A stretch of 64,000 nt of DNA, from positions 124,001 to 188,000 of the forward strand of contig JAFZWA010000006.1 of NCBI GenBank assembly GCA_017617525.1, written 5' to 3'. Each line of letters starts with the position of its first letter. Position 1 is the stretch's first letter. The notes under the pieces were generated by a model that worked only from the letters and a program-made list of their open reading frames with translations, was not told the DNA's origin and searched no databases. Below, piece after piece: positions 26,696 through 35,962 of the stretch. This DNA is from Clostridiales bacterium. GTDB taxonomy: Bacteria > Bacillota > Clostridia > Saccharofermentanales > Saccharofermentanaceae. The translations under genes were made by a program, and so were the position numbers.

Positions 26696-27910
26696 ATGAA
26701 AAAGCAACTCATTAAGATCGTGTCTCTTTCGATGTCACTGATGCTTTTCGCGTCGCCTCTTATCGCATGCGGAAAGAAAGAATCTGAATCCGTTTCTTAC
26801 GAAACATGGTGGACATCAGAGTCGACCGAAGATTCCGGCGAAGTGACTACAACCGAGACTGAGGCTCCGACAACAACTTCAGAAACAACTCAGGCACTTC
26901 CGACAGATGTCATCGAGAACCCGTACACAGGTCTTCTCGAAATGGATGTCGCTAACAAAGGCAAAAGAGGCATCGGTATCACCATCAACAACTGCAAGGT
27001 AGCCAACCCGCAGCGTGGTACAAGCGAAGCTTCCGTTATTTTCGAATATGAGACAGAGGGCGGCCAGACCAGACTTCTCTGCATCTACCCGGATATTTCC
27101 AAGGTACCGCTCGTCGGCGCTGTAAGATCCGGTCGTGTTAATTCCGCGGATATGTGCGCAGGCACAGGCGCTATCTTCGTATGCTGGGGCGCTGACTATA
27201 CTGCCGTTCCGAGCCACGTAAAGAACAACAATATCACATGGATGGATCTCAACAACTACATCTACGACTCCATGCGTGGCCATGACGCTGAGGAAGTTCC
27301 GGAAGGACGCTTCTGCTGGCGTGATCGCGAATGGATGAACGAGCCCGGCCACAGAACAGGTATCGAGCACTGCGGCGTTACACGCGGTGACTTTATCCTC
27401 AAGTGCGCAGATAAGCTCGGCATCGATATCAGCGGTGATACAGAAAGACTCTTCAATTTCGTTGAAGACGGTACCGCTTCCATGAAGGACGCTAAGCCTT
27501 GCTCCGAGATCAATGTCTATATGTCCGGAACAAACGACGACGCTCTGTTCGTATATAATGAGCAGGAAAAGGTCTACTACAAGAGCCAGTACAACGGCGA
27601 TCCGCAAATGGACTGCAATGTTGACAAGCAGATCAGCTTCACAAACGTATTCGCCCTCTACTGCCCGATCAACTTGAGACCCGGTGAAAGCGGCGGTGAG
27701 CGTCATAAGGACATCCACATGGAAGAAGGCGGCAAAGGCTACTATGTTTCCAACGGTAAGCTCGAAGAGATCACCTGGACAAAGCCGACACCGAACGATC
27801 AGATCAAGTGCTTCGACAAAGACGGTAAGGAAATCGAAGTCAACGCCGGTAAGTCCTACATCTGCATCGTAGATACTGACTTCTATGAGAAGACAACTTA
27901 CAAGGGTTGA
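26696..27910 (+). CDS. DUF3048 domain lipoprotein
   Basis: A 404-residue exported lipoprotein. The signal peptide ends in a lipobox (LIAC, lipidated Cys25), followed by a Thr/Glu/Ser-rich linker (about 35-65), then the DUF3048 domain starting NPYTGL and containing GIGITINNCKVANPQRGTSE, FEYETEGGQTRLL and PLVGAVRSGR. DUF3048 (B. subtilis YerB) has no known reaction. AAGGAG lies 7 nt before the ATG; an upstream in-frame start would reach into the promoter and is rejected. Single-gene unit with its own promoter and terminator, divergent from the LCP operon. Confidence 0.88.
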   Translation: MKKQLIKIVSLSMSLMLFASPLIACGKKESESVSYETWWTSESTEDSGEVTTTETEAPTTTSETTQALPTDVIENPYTGLLEMDVANKGKRGIGITINNCKVANPQRGTSEASVIFEYETEGGQTRLLCIYPDISKVPLVGAVRSGRVNSADMCAGTGAIFVCWGADYTAVPSHVKNNNITWMDLNNYIYDSMRGHDAEEVPEGRFCWRDREWMNEPGHRTGIEHCGVTRGDFILKCADKLGIDISGDTERLFNFVEDGTASMKDAKPCSEINVYMSGTNDDALFVYNEQEKVYYKSQYNGDPQMDCNVDKQISFTNVFALYCPINLRPGESGGERHKDIHMEEGGKGYYVSNGKLEEITWTKPTPNDQIKCFDKDGKEIEVNAGKSYICIVDTDFYEKTTYKG

Positions 27911-27931
27911 TCAGAAAACAACTGAAATAAC

Positions 27932-27961
27932 AAAAGGAGCGGCAGATGTCGCTCCTTTTTT
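27932..27961 (+). terminator. terminator after the DUF3048 gene, likely bidirectional
   Basis: AAAAGGAGCG (27932-27941) pairs perfectly with CGCTCCTTTT (27950-27959) around an 8-nt loop and ends in a T-run. The A-run on the other side allows it to stop the convergent transcript ending at 27986 as well. Confidence 0.9.
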
Positions 27962-27985
27962 ATTCGCAAAATAGTGAATGAAAGA

Positions 27986-28345
27986 TCAGCCCTTCAGAAC
28001 ACCCGTAAGTTCCGAATAAGAAAGCGGGCGGATTATGACCTCTTCCTTGGTTTCATCGAGCTGATAAGGCTCAAGTGCTTTCATCGCCTTATCATAAGGA
28101 AGCATTCCGATGATCTTCTTCTCAGTTGTACTTAAGAACAACAGAATGAATCTGGGTGTTTCCGTATAGAAGTCATGAGGTTTCTTCAAAAGACGTGTAG
28201 CCACACCCTCGTTCAATGTAAAAGAACCTGCAGGATTACCGCCCTTATCCGTATCAAAGTTGTAGGATGGAACGTACGCATTCACCCACAAAGGAGAGCC
28301 TGCTTTTTCTTTATCGGCTTCTTTACGACGATCAAAGATTCCCAT
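27986..28345 (-). CDS. small soluble protein of unknown family
   Basis: A 119-residue protein, charged, no membrane segment, with a conserved-looking core around PRFILLFLSTTEKKIIGML and a C-terminal YSELTGVLKG. I do not recognise the family. A good ribosome site (GAGGAGG, 8 nt) precedes the ATG, which starts 3 nt after the vanZ-like stop, so it is co-translated with that gene and ends the long minus-strand block. Confidence 0.6.
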   Translation of the reverse strand: MGIFDRRKEADKEKAGSPLWVNAYVPSYNFDTDKGGNPAGSFTLNEGVATRLLKKPHDFYTETPRFILLFLSTTEKKIIGMLPYDKAMKALEPYQLDETKEEVIIRPLSYSELTGVLKG

Positions 28346-28348
28346 AGA

Positions 28349-28927
28349 TCAAACCTCCTCAACATGTGATTTATCGGCGATCATATTGATCGATGATTTT
28401 CTGTTCTTCACGTAAATATAGATCGATACGACGACACGGATGATCAGCATGATCACGACAGCGCCGGAAAAATCGAGAAATACATCAAAAAGGCTGGAAG
28501 AACGACCGGGCACAAAGATCTGGTGATACTCATCAGCCGCAGCGGAAAGTGCCGTGATCCAAAGAGATACTCCGATATAGACCTCATTATCGTTCTTAAG
28601 TTTATCGAGACGTCCGGAAGCAGGAGGATTCTCCCCTGTCTTTATGTGATTCGTCGCGAACATAGCGATATAAGAAAAAACGGAAAGTACCGTAAACTCG
28701 AAGATGTGCGCGCAGTTACGCACGATTTCTTCATTCACTGTAATATGGAAAATCTCAGCGATCTTTCTGATCACATCCTGAGAACGCAGTGTCGACACAT
28801 CCGCGGACTCCGCAGAAAGAGAAAAGATCACCGCCAGCCACCCGATGACGAGCAGCCACATGATGAACGCAAAAAGGAAGTATAACGGATGAAAGGTCGT
28901 TTTCGGTTTTTCCTGTGTCAGACCCAT
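28349..28927 (-). CDS. VanZ-like membrane protein
   Basis: A 192-residue VanZ family protein with four membrane segments. The family motifs are visible as RNCAHIFEFTVL (consensus RK-x-AH-x-x-EY) and DEYHQIFVPGRSSSLFDVFLDFSGA. VanZ gives low-level teicoplanin resistance in enterococci; chromosomal homologues like this one have no proven role and need not confer resistance. ATG at 28927 has AAGGAG 10 nt upstream; the frame extends 11 codons further but overlaps the ribosome site. It has its own promoter after smpB. Confidence 0.88.
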   Translation of the reverse strand: MGLTQEKPKTTFHPLYFLFAFIMWLLVIGWLAVIFSLSAESADVSTLRSQDVIRKIAEIFHITVNEEIVRNCAHIFEFTVLSVFSYIAMFATNHIKTGENPPASGRLDKLKNDNEVYIGVSLWITALSAAADEYHQIFVPGRSSSLFDVFLDFSGAVVIMLIIRVVVSIYIYVKNRKSSINMIADKSHVEEV

Positions 28928-28959
28928 TAATAGACGTCTCCTTTTAGGGTTACACGTCA

Positions 28960-28988
28960 AGTATACTACAAATACCGTGAGTTCTCAA
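28960..28988 (-). promoter_or_regulatory. promoter of the vanZ-like gene
   Basis: Minus strand TTGAGA (28988-28983), 17-nt spacer, TATACT (28965-28960), in the 82-nt gap after smpB. Confidence 0.7.
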
Positions 28989-29009
28989 AATAATTAGCGA
29001 ATGATAAAT

Positions 29010-29483
29010 TCACGCGTTATTTCGCTGCCCTTTCATGGCTCTGTCGATATCACGTTTCGCTGTTTTCTCGGCCGCGGAATCACGTTTGTCGTAATTCTTC
29101 TTACCTCTTGCCAGGCCGATCTCGAACTTGACCTTTCCGTCTTTAAAGTAGCACTTGGTCGGAACGATCGTCAGTCCGTCCTGCTTCACTGTCGAAAACA
29201 GACGAATGATCTCGCTCTTATGCATCAGAAGCTTTCTGGTCCTCATCGGATCCAGGTTAAACCGGTTTCCCTGCTCATACGGACTGATGTGAACGCCGAT
29301 AAGGAAGATCTCCCCGTCCTTTACCTGTACATAACTGTCTTTGAGGTTCACTTTTCCGGCGCGAAGAGATTTCACTTCCGTTCCGGAAAGAACGATACCG
29401 GCCTCAAACTTCTCATCTATGAAATAGTCGTGGAACGCCTTACGGTTTTCCGCGATGATCTTTATGCCTTTCTTAATTGCCAT
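29010..29483 (-). CDS. smpB: SsrA-binding protein SmpB
   Basis: A 157-residue SmpB, the partner of tmRNA in trans-translation rescue of stalled ribosomes. Visible signatures: [47 protein letters not shown] and the Lys-rich C-terminal tail starting [10 protein letters not shown]. Its start overlaps the end of tsaD by 11 nt. The tmRNA gene itself is not in this window. Together with rqcH the window holds parts of both bacterial ribosome-rescue routes. Confidence 0.96.
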   Translation of the reverse strand: MAIKKGIKIIAENRKAFHDYFIDEKFEAGIVLSGTEVKSLRAGKVNLKDSYVQVKDGEIFLIGVHISPYEQGNRFNLDPMRTRKLLMHKSEIIRLFSTVKQDGLTIVPTKCYFKDGKVKFEIGLARGKKNYDKRDSAAEKTAKRDIDRAMKGQRNNA

Positions 29484-30495
29484 ATGTGCCTCCTAATTCC
29501 AGGGAAGGATACGCATTCATATCCAGTTCGTCTCGAACACCTTCCCGGAAAGCATAGTATCCCGCGGAAGCGATCATCGCGGCATTATCGGTACAGTAAG
29601 CCATCTTCGGAAGACATAGCTGGCATCTTCTCTTTTTCGCCAGTTCTTCCACTTTCTGCCTAAGACATGAATTCGCCGAAACACCGCCGGCCAGACAGAT
29701 CTTCTTCATACCCGTAAGTTTCACCGCTTTATCAAGTCGATCACAAAGGATCGAACAGATCGCATCCTGATAGGATGCCGCGAAATCGTTGATGTTTACG
29801 TCTCCGCCGCTCTGACGGACCTGATTGATCGTATTGAGAGCTGCAGTCTTGATCCCACTGAACGAAAAGTCCAGAGAATCCGTGATCTTCGGAGACGGGA
29901 AAGTAAACGCCGTCGGATCTCCGGTCTTACTTGCTTTATCTAGTTTCGGGCCGCCCGGATAACCGAGACCGATCACTCTCGCGATCTTGTCAAATGCCTC
30001 ACCTGCCGCGTCATCACGTGTGCTGCAGACGCATTCCATATCGGAATAATCCTTTACCAGAAGGATCTCACTGTGTCCGCCGGAAACAACAAGACAAAGA
30101 AAGGGCGGCTCCCAGGTCGGATCAGTAAGATAGTTGGCCGCGATATGGCCTGCCATGTGATTGACACCGACAAGCGGGATCTTCTTGACCTCGCACAGCG
30201 CTTTTGCAGCGGAAACACCGACCAGAAGAGCACCGACAAGACCGGGGCCTTTGGTTACGCAAACGCAGTCGATATCGTCATATCCGACACCGGCCTGCTT
30301 CATGGTTTCGGAGATGACGGGAACGATCGCCTCGACATGCATGCGCGAAGCGATCTCAGGAACAACACCGCCGTACTGGCTGTGCAGATCCGCCTGAGAC
30401 GCGATCATGCTGGCGCGAACGATACGGCCGTCCTCAATGACAGCGCATGCCGTTTCGTCACAAGATGATTCAATTCCCAAAGATAATACCGACAT
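29473..30495 (-). CDS. tsaD: tRNA N6-adenosine threonylcarbamoyltransferase TsaD
   Basis: A 340-residue Kae1/TsaD protein that puts the threonylcarbamoyl group on A37 of ANN-decoding tRNAs with TsaB and TsaE. Motifs: [13 protein letters not shown], the metal-binding [11 protein letters not shown] (two His), [11 protein letters not shown] and [15 protein letters not shown] at 30495 has AGAGG 5 nt upstream; a GTG two codons earlier overlaps it. Genes on both sides (alpha/beta hydrolase-like 9 nt before, smpB overlapping) point to one operon. Confidence 0.95.
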   Translation of the reverse strand: MSVLSLGIESSCDETACAVIEDGRIVRASMIASQADLHSQYGGVVPEIASRMHVEAIVPVISETMKQAGVGYDDIDCVCVTKGPGLVGALLVGVSAAKALCEVKKIPLVGVNHMAGHIAANYLTDPTWEPPFLCLVVSGGHSEILLVKDYSDMECVCSTRDDAAGEAFDKIARVIGLGYPGGPKLDKASKTGDPTAFTFPSPKITDSLDFSFSGIKTAALNTINQVRQSGGDVNINDFAASYQDAICSILCDRLDKAVKLTGMKKICLAGGVSANSCLRQKVEELAKKRRCQLCLPKMAYCTDNAAMIASAGYYAFREGVRDELDMNAYPSLELGGTYGN

Positions 30496-30504
30496 TTTCA
30501 CCTC

Positions 30505-31521
30505 TTACTTAAAGTACTGTTCCAGGAACTCTTTGAGCATGGCTCTGTAGCCTTCCGGATCGATCATATAGGCTTCACAGTAACCTGCGCCGGAGATCAT
30601 CATGGATTTCGTCGTATTCGGATTCAGACGTTTTCTCTCTTCAACGATCTGCCCGATCTTATCGGATCCGACAAAGGTATCACGGCCTCCATACATGATG
30701 CAGACAGGAATCGGAAGTCTCGAGATCTCAGTCGCGAGATTAATGCTTCCGGATTCACCGGAAGAGATCCTGATCGCGTATGGAACGAAATACTTCGTGA
30801 TAAAAGCCAGCTTCGATTTCTTTTCGACAAACGGGACGATATAGTCATCCGAGTTCTTCGCAGGAGAATCGAGGATGATTCCCGAGATATAAGTCGCGTC
30901 AAAACCGAGATCCTGTATCCTCTGGCTATATCCCTCAAGTACTTCCGTATCGGATGACGGCGGAAGCTTGTCCATAGCAAGAAGGCACGCACTGCATCCG
31001 GAGCCGATGCCGTAAAGAATGACGTCTGTCGTTACCGAGATCTTCTTTACATGCTTAATGGCGCCTAAGACATCCATCCATTCGAGATATCCGTAACCGC
31101 ATATCGCGCCGCTGCTTTCTCCTGAGTTTCGAAGATCGAAAAGAAACACGTTAAAGTGCATGTTCAGGAAATCCTCGATCATCTGTACCATCGATACGTT
31201 GAACGGAAGACGGTTTGACTGGGTATCATGGACAACGATGATCGTACTGATCGGATCATCCGTCTTAAAGAACCATCCGGAAAGCTGCGTCTGGTCATCC
31301 GCGGAAACAAAGCTCGTCGCGGAATAAGGCGGAAGAACGTTGGACGGGATGTTCGGAAGTTCTTTCTTATCGATACTCATCAGATCGTTTGCCGTTGTAG
31401 TCGTCAAAACGATGACCGCGATAGTCGCGGCCGCGAGAACACTGAGAACAAGCGCGATACGAACGATCAGGCCTGACAGGGAAAGCTTCTTTCCTTCACG
31501 CTTTGTAATACCTCTTCCCAT
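30505..31521 (-). CDS. membrane-anchored alpha/beta hydrolase-like protein lacking Ser and His of the triad
   Basis: A 338-residue protein: short basic N terminus, membrane anchor at about residues 20-43, then an alpha/beta hydrolase fold facing outside. The oxyanion-side stretch IVVHDTQSNR, the FDLRNSGESSG strand-loop and the acid loop CIMYGGRDTFVG are recognisable. But the nucleophile elbow reads YGIGSGCS where active relatives have G-x-S-x-G, so the Ser position is Gly, and the last-loop His (GAGH in relatives) is Tyr in GAGYCEAYMIDPEGY. It is likely inactive as a classical hydrolase. ATG at 31521 has AGAGG 5 nt upstream; 9 nt after the corA-like stop. Confidence 0.78.
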   Translation of the reverse strand: MGRGITKREGKKLSLSGLIVRIALVLSVLAAATIAVIVLTTTTANDLMSIDKKELPNIPSNVLPPYSATSFVSADDQTQLSGWFFKTDDPISTIIVVHDTQSNRLPFNVSMVQMIEDFLNMHFNVFLFDLRNSGESSGAICGYGYLEWMDVLGAIKHVKKISVTTDVILYGIGSGCSACLLAMDKLPPSSDTEVLEGYSQRIQDLGFDATYISGIILDSPAKNSDDYIVPFVEKKSKLAFITKYFVPYAIRISSGESGSINLATEISRLPIPVCIMYGGRDTFVGSDKIGQIVEERKRLNPNTTKSMMISGAGYCEAYMIDPEGYRAMLKEFLEQYFK

Positions 31522-31530
31522 ATTCACCTC

Positions 31531-32511
31531 TTACAACATACGGTGCTTTCGAAGGATCACAACAGCGATTCCGATACTGAAGATACCGGAAAGCAGAAGA
31601 ATAAAGAACGGAACGGGCTTAGATGCAAACTCGGCATCCCAGGGCATCGGACAGTTCTGTCCGAAGAAGCTGGAAATGATCGTAGGAACGGAAAGCGCGA
31701 TCGTCGCGGCAGCCATGATCTTCATGATGTCGTTCATGTTATTGTTGATGATCGAAGCATACGCGTCGAGTGTATGGCTTACAACGGACATGTAGATATC
31801 CGCCATCTGTTCTGCCTGCTTAAACTCGATGATAACGTCATCTAAGAGTTCTTCATCCTCTTCGTACTGACGGATCGTCGTCGGGCCGTGATTCAGTTTC
31901 TCAAGAACAGCTTCATCGGACTTCAGGGATGTCGAAAAGTAGACCAAGGTCTTCGACAGGTCTAGAAGTCTGTAAAGTTCCTTATTTGTAGTGATTTTCG
32001 CAAGTTCTTTCTCCGAGGACTCGATGCTCTTGTCGACCTGACGCAGGAGTCTGAGATACTCTCCCGCGGCAGCGTTCATGATCTGGATCGCGAAGCGGTT
32101 TCTGTAGCCGACTTTGCAGTCCTTCACCTGATTCTCCGTGAATGCCTTGAGCATCGGAACATCTCGAAGCGATACCGTAATGATATGTCTTTTTTTGATG
32201 ATAATGCCGAGCGGAACGGTCTCCAAAAGGTCCGGGTGATCGTTATCCTGAACATAAGGAATGTCCACGATCATCAGAAGAGAATCCGAATCCGCGTCTG
32301 TATCGATACGCGGTCTCTCCTCGTCATCCAGCGGATTTCTGATGAACTCTTCCGGCACGTCGTATTTTTCCACCAGCATCTCGATCTCTTCATCAGTAGG
32401 CGCGACAAGATCGATCCAGCAATCATTACAAATGTTGTTTGCTTTGCGGATCTTGCTGACTGTTCTGTCGGTTTTCGTCTTCACTTCTTCCGAAACATAG
32501 ATATTCAGCAT
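31531..32511 (-). CDS. CorA-like divalent cation transporter with GQN in place of GMN
   Basis: A 326-residue CorA/2-TM-GxN family protein. A soluble N-terminal domain (about 1-260) with long helices near the pore is followed by two C-terminal membrane segments (ALSVPTIISSFFGQN and VPFFILLLSGIFSIGIAVVI) and a basic end (RKHRML). CorA forms pentameric Mg2+ channels whose selectivity filter is GMN at the end of the first segment; here it reads GQN followed by CPMP. Cation uptake is likely, but specificity may differ. AGGCGAG precedes the ATG by 7 nt. Located after dut (46-nt gap). Confidence 0.85.
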   Translation of the reverse strand: MLNIYVSEEVKTKTDRTVSKIRKANNICNDCWIDLVAPTDEEIEMLVEKYDVPEEFIRNPLDDEERPRIDTDADSDSLLMIVDIPYVQDNDHPDLLETVPLGIIIKKRHIITVSLRDVPMLKAFTENQVKDCKVGYRNRFAIQIMNAAAGEYLRLLRQVDKSIESSEKELAKITTNKELYRLLDLSKTLVYFSTSLKSDEAVLEKLNHGPTTIRQYEEDEELLDDVIIEFKQAEQMADIYMSVVSHTLDAYASIINNNMNDIMKIMAAATIALSVPTIISSFFGQNCPMPWDAEFASKPVPFFILLLSGIFSIGIAVVILRKHRML

Positions 32512-32557
32512 GTCTTTTCTCGCCTTTCTTCAGAATTAGTCCATTTTACCACAAGAA

Positions 32558-33049
32558 TCACACTCCGGTCGAACCAAAACCGCCTTCTCTGTTTATACCG
32601 ATAGTTTCAACGCTCTCGGTCATCACGAATTTCGTTGTCTCGTATTTCGCGAAGACCATCTGCGCGATTCGATCACCCTTCTTGATCTGATAAGGTCCTT
32701 TTGTATTTCCCTTATCCGTCGCGAAAAGCACCGGCGCGTCAGCGTATTTCTCCGGAGAAGTGTTCTCTAAGATGATGCAGATCTCTCCTCTGTAACCGCT
32801 GTCGATCGTTCCCGGAGCATTCGGGATACGAAGCGGAGTATTCAGGGAAAGACCACTTCTCGGGCGGATCTGGACTTCATAGCCTACAGGAATAGCGAAC
32901 TTAAGACCGGTATGGATCAGTTTTATTTCACCCGGAGCAAGAAGCACATCCTCTGTGCTGTAAAGGTCCATTCCCGCGTCGCCGTCATGCGCGTAAGACG
33001 GGAGCACGGCGTCTTCATTTATACGTTCTACATAGATCTCAGAACTCAT
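32558..33049 (-). CDS. dut: deoxyuridine triphosphatase (dUTPase)
   Basis: A 163-residue trimeric dUTPase that removes dUTP and supplies dUMP for thymidylate synthesis. All five motifs are seen: DAGMDLYS (1), PRSGLS (2), GTIDSGYRGEI (3, catalytic Asp), KKGDRIAQMV (4) and EGGFGSTG (5). ATG at 33049 has AAGGAG 9 nt upstream and overlaps the end of the U32 gene by 11 nt. A longer start ten codons upstream is rejected because it covers the ribosome site. Confidence 0.95.
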   Translation of the reverse strand: MSSEIYVERINEDAVLPSYAHDGDAGMDLYSTEDVLLAPGEIKLIHTGLKFAIPVGYEVQIRPRSGLSLNTPLRIPNAPGTIDSGYRGEICIILENTSPEKYADAPVLFATDKGNTKGPYQIKKGDRIAQMVFAKYETTKFVMTESVETIGINREGGFGSTGV

Positions 33050-35480
33050 ACCACTCTTCTCCTTCATCATCAATGTCAATGTCAGAAAGCGAATCGATGA
33101 CCATTCTTCTTTCTTCCTGGTCTTCGTTCATAAAGCGAACCACAGACGCGGTCGGGATGCCCATCGATACCATTTCGGAAACCGTTTCTGCCGAAATGAT
33201 GTTTCTCGCGTTACCGAAAAGATCGGCTCTGCAGGCACCCGGATAGCATACGATATCGAGTCGGTCATCGTGATGGATATCACTCTTTTCGGAAGTCTTC
33301 TCACAAAGAGATACTTCCGGATGTTCACGGCAGATGGAGCAGTGTGCCTGATGGCGTCCGAGAGGACAGAATTCAGACTGCATCCATTCGATCGGGCCGT
33401 AGCGATGTACGCAGAGATACGAAGCGATATCATCCGAACTTAAGGACAGCGCCAGCTTTTTGACCTGATCATCGGTAAGCTCATACGACAGATACAGGTA
33501 ATCCAGTGCTTTTGCCGAAGCATATCTTACGGTAAAGCGGTTGTAGATGTTCGCGCCCGCGGTAAGACCAATTGTCTTCTCATCGGTATTCGTGCCGAAG
33601 AATCCGACGAAACGCTTACCCGCGTGGGATCTCATAAGATCATAGGCCTTGGAGACGACTTCGAGAATGTCATCCTTATACGCTCCCGGAACACGAAGCG
33701 CGACCTTTGCTTCCGGCTCAATAGAAAGAAGCTCGTCGATATAGCGGATACGTCCCGATCTCGTGATCTGAAGCGCGGAGAATACGTAAAGATCCGCGCC
33801 GCAGTCATAACCGCCGGTGATCCTTCCCATATCGATATAATCAGCGATAACGATCTGCGCCTTTTCCGGCTTCACGGATGTCATCTCCGGTTCTTCATTC
33901 GAACTGAAATCGCGCTTTCTTCCTTCCGTCTGCTTTTCAAGGATCGCTTCGGCAAGGAAAGCCATCGCGTCACGACGAAGCGCGTTGATATTGGAAATAC
34001 GAAGGTTGATCGGGAAATCTCCTTCTTTTTCGATATTGACGAAACTAAACGGAGTCTGGCCGGTCTTTCGAAGCTGTTCTTCCGTTCTCTCCCAGGAAAG
34101 CGGCTCACTGTCTCCGAGATCCTGCGCCTCGGTCTTACAGGATGCCGATACTTTGGCAAAAGCACCTTCCGACACCTCAACGAAGAACTCGTACATATCT
34201 CCGTTCTTTCTGAAAACACCGTTTAACGGGGTTCTTCTGACCTTATCCTTCGGGATATCGATCTTCTTACTCATGCGATAGACAGACATGCCGCGAGAAA
34301 GCTTCGCGATCGCGTCCGGATGAAGTCCTTTTACGACAGCAGCGTCTCTTTCCACCTCGATCTTACCGACCGGGAAGCTGGCGATCTCATCTTCCTTGTC
34401 GCGGATCGACAGAAAATCGCCTTTTTCCGGCGGATCCGGCAGGAATGATCTGACACTGATCGTACCGGCTTTCGCGTTTACGGAAATGACGTCCCCCCAG
34501 AAGAGGCCGTATTTACCGACATATTCGCCGGAAAGATAATCCGATCCCTTTTTTCCCTGCATGTACTGTGTGGTAAAAGCACCGCCACGGTTAAATGTGA
34601 TCAGAAGATCGTTCTTCACTTCTTCCAGGACATCCTTGGAATCTCTGTTTTCACTGATCGCGTCGATCATCTTTCGATATGCGGAAACAACCGCGGTGAC
34701 ATACTGTTCGTCACGCATACGGCCTTCGATCTTAAGAGAATCTACACCGATGCTCATCAGTTCACGAAGATAAGGAAGCGCGGACTGATCCTTTGGAGAA
34801 AGCAGCTTTCCCGAACGGATCGCTTTTCCCGAAACAGAGATCTCTCGGTTTCCATCGAAGATCTGGTAACTCTGGCGGCACGGCTGCGCGCAGGATCCAC
34901 GGTTACCCGAACGAGATCCGGATTTATTCATCGCGCTGAAAAGGCAAAGTCCCGAATAGCAGACACACATTGCGCCATGCACGAAGACTTCGACTTCGAT
35001 ATCGTTCTCATGAAAGATCTCCGCTCTCGCGCGGATCTCATCGATCGAAAGCTCACGCGGAAGGACAACTCTCTCCATGCCGAGTTTCTTCATTTCCTCA
35101 GACTGTGTCAGGGAGAATACATTCATCTGTGTGCTCGCGTGAAGGGGGATCTGCGGAAGATGCTCAACAAGATAGGAAGCCAGACCCTTATCCTGTACGA
35201 GGAACGCATCTGCGCCCATCATATAGGCATTAAGAGCCAGTTCCACGGCATCCATCATCTCATCATCATCAATAAGAGTATTCAGCGTGATATAGACTTT
35301 CGAATTACGAAGATGGGCATAGTCCAATGCCTCTCGAAGTGTCTCCCACGAGAAGTTATCGGCATGCATACGGGCGTTATACTGATTCAGTCCGAGGTAT
35401 ACCGCGTCCGCCCCGGCGTCCACCGCAGCTTTCAGTGTAGACATAGAGCCCGCGGGGGCCAGAAGTTCCGGTTTTTTCAT
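33039..35480 (-). CDS. U32 family protein with DUF3656, RlhA-like
   Basis: An 813-residue U32 family protein. The N-terminal TIM-barrel part starts LLAPAGSMSTLKAAVDAGADA; the Cys cluster that likely holds an iron-sulfur cluster is seen in MCVCYSGLCLFS and GNRGSCAQPCRQ; more Cys follow near the C terminus (CPLGRHQAHCSICR). A DUF3656 insertion lies between about residues 370 and 500. E. coli RlhA of this family hydroxylates C2501 of 23S rRNA; older names call the family collagenase/peptidase. Overlaps zapA by ATGA and dut by 11 nt. The zapA-U32 pair is conserved in Bacillota. Confidence 0.9.
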   Translation of the reverse strand: MKKPELLAPAGSMSTLKAAVDAGADAVYLGLNQYNARMHADNFSWETLREALDYAHLRNSKVYITLNTLIDDDEMMDAVELALNAYMMGADAFLVQDKGLASYLVEHLPQIPLHASTQMNVFSLTQSEEMKKLGMERVVLPRELSIDEIRARAEIFHENDIEVEVFVHGAMCVCYSGLCLFSAMNKSGSRSGNRGSCAQPCRQSYQIFDGNREISVSGKAIRSGKLLSPKDQSALPYLRELMSIGVDSLKIEGRMRDEQYVTAVVSAYRKMIDAISENRDSKDVLEEVKNDLLITFNRGGAFTTQYMQGKKGSDYLSGEYVGKYGLFWGDVISVNAKAGTISVRSFLPDPPEKGDFLSIRDKEDEIASFPVGKIEVERDAAVVKGLHPDAIAKLSRGMSVYRMSKKIDIPKDKVRRTPLNGVFRKNGDMYEFFVEVSEGAFAKVSASCKTEAQDLGDSEPLSWERTEEQLRKTGQTPFSFVNIEKEGDFPINLRISNINALRRDAMAFLAEAILEKQTEGRKRDFSSNEEPEMTSVKPEKAQIVIADYIDMGRITGGYDCGADLYVFSALQITRSGRIRYIDELLSIEPEAKVALRVPGAYKDDILEVVSKAYDLMRSHAGKRFVGFFGTNTDEKTIGLTAGANIYNRFTVRYASAKALDYLYLSYELTDDQVKKLALSLSSDDIASYLCVHRYGPIEWMQSEFCPLGRHQAHCSICREHPEVSLCEKTSEKSDIHHDDRLDIVCYPGACRADLFGNARNIISAETVSEMVSMGIPTASVVRFMNEDQEERRMVIDSLSDIDIDDEGEEWYEF

Positions 35481-35962
35481 AGTATCTCCTTCGGAATGTT
35501 GTTTTCTTTACAGTACTGTTCGAGTGGAAGAAGCGGTTCTTCCTTCGGCTTTTCGGATTCAGACTGATGTACGGCGCTCTGCCAGCGGAAGCAAGCTTCC
35601 ATATAAGCTAAGATCAAAGCCTGATTTGTCGGGATCTGCGGGTTATCGTTCAATGTCTCTGTCAGAAGATCGTTCGCGATCTTGGCGCAGTACAGTGTCT
35701 TTGCCTTCTCCACATCAGAATCGACATGAAAACGATATGTCATGCCGGCGATCCTGACATTGATCTTCTGCGGAAACTTCTCCGCTTCGCCCTTTTTCAC
35801 TTTTTTCTTCGGCTTTGTTTCGGTATCTCTCGGCAGCTGAAGATACTCGGCAAGAACCGGTTTGTCCGATTTCTTACTCTTCTTCGGCTTCATTTTTCCG
35901 CCTTCAGAAGAATACTTCTCGAAAAGCGAATCCGATATACGCTCATATGCCATGTTGTTCAT
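35477..35962 (-). CDS. zapA: ZapA-like cell division protein with basic N-terminal extension
   Basis: A 161-residue protein whose middle part (about residues 67-125, INVRIAGMTYRFHVDSD to ALILAYMEACFRW) matches ZapA, the FtsZ-ring bundling factor. Unlike the usual ZapA of 85-110 residues, it has about 65 extra N-terminal residues that are rich in Lys and a short acidic C-terminal tail. The ATG at 35962 overlaps the rsmA stop (ATGA); an ATG three codons later (35953) is also possible. Its place before the U32 gene supports the call. Confidence 0.78.
   Translation of the reverse strand: MNNMAYERISDSLFEKYSSEGGKMKPKKSKKSDKPVLAEYLQLPRDTETKPKKKVKKGEAEKFPQKINVRIAGMTYRFHVDSDVEKAKTLYCAKIANDLLTETLNDNPQIPTNQALILAYMEACFRWQSAVHQSESEKPKEEPLLPLEQYCKENNIPKEIL

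Noticed and set aside
28349-28927. VanZ as a glycopeptide-resistance gene.
   Set aside because: No other van genes are near, and stand-alone VanZ-like proteins are widespread in Clostridia without known resistance.
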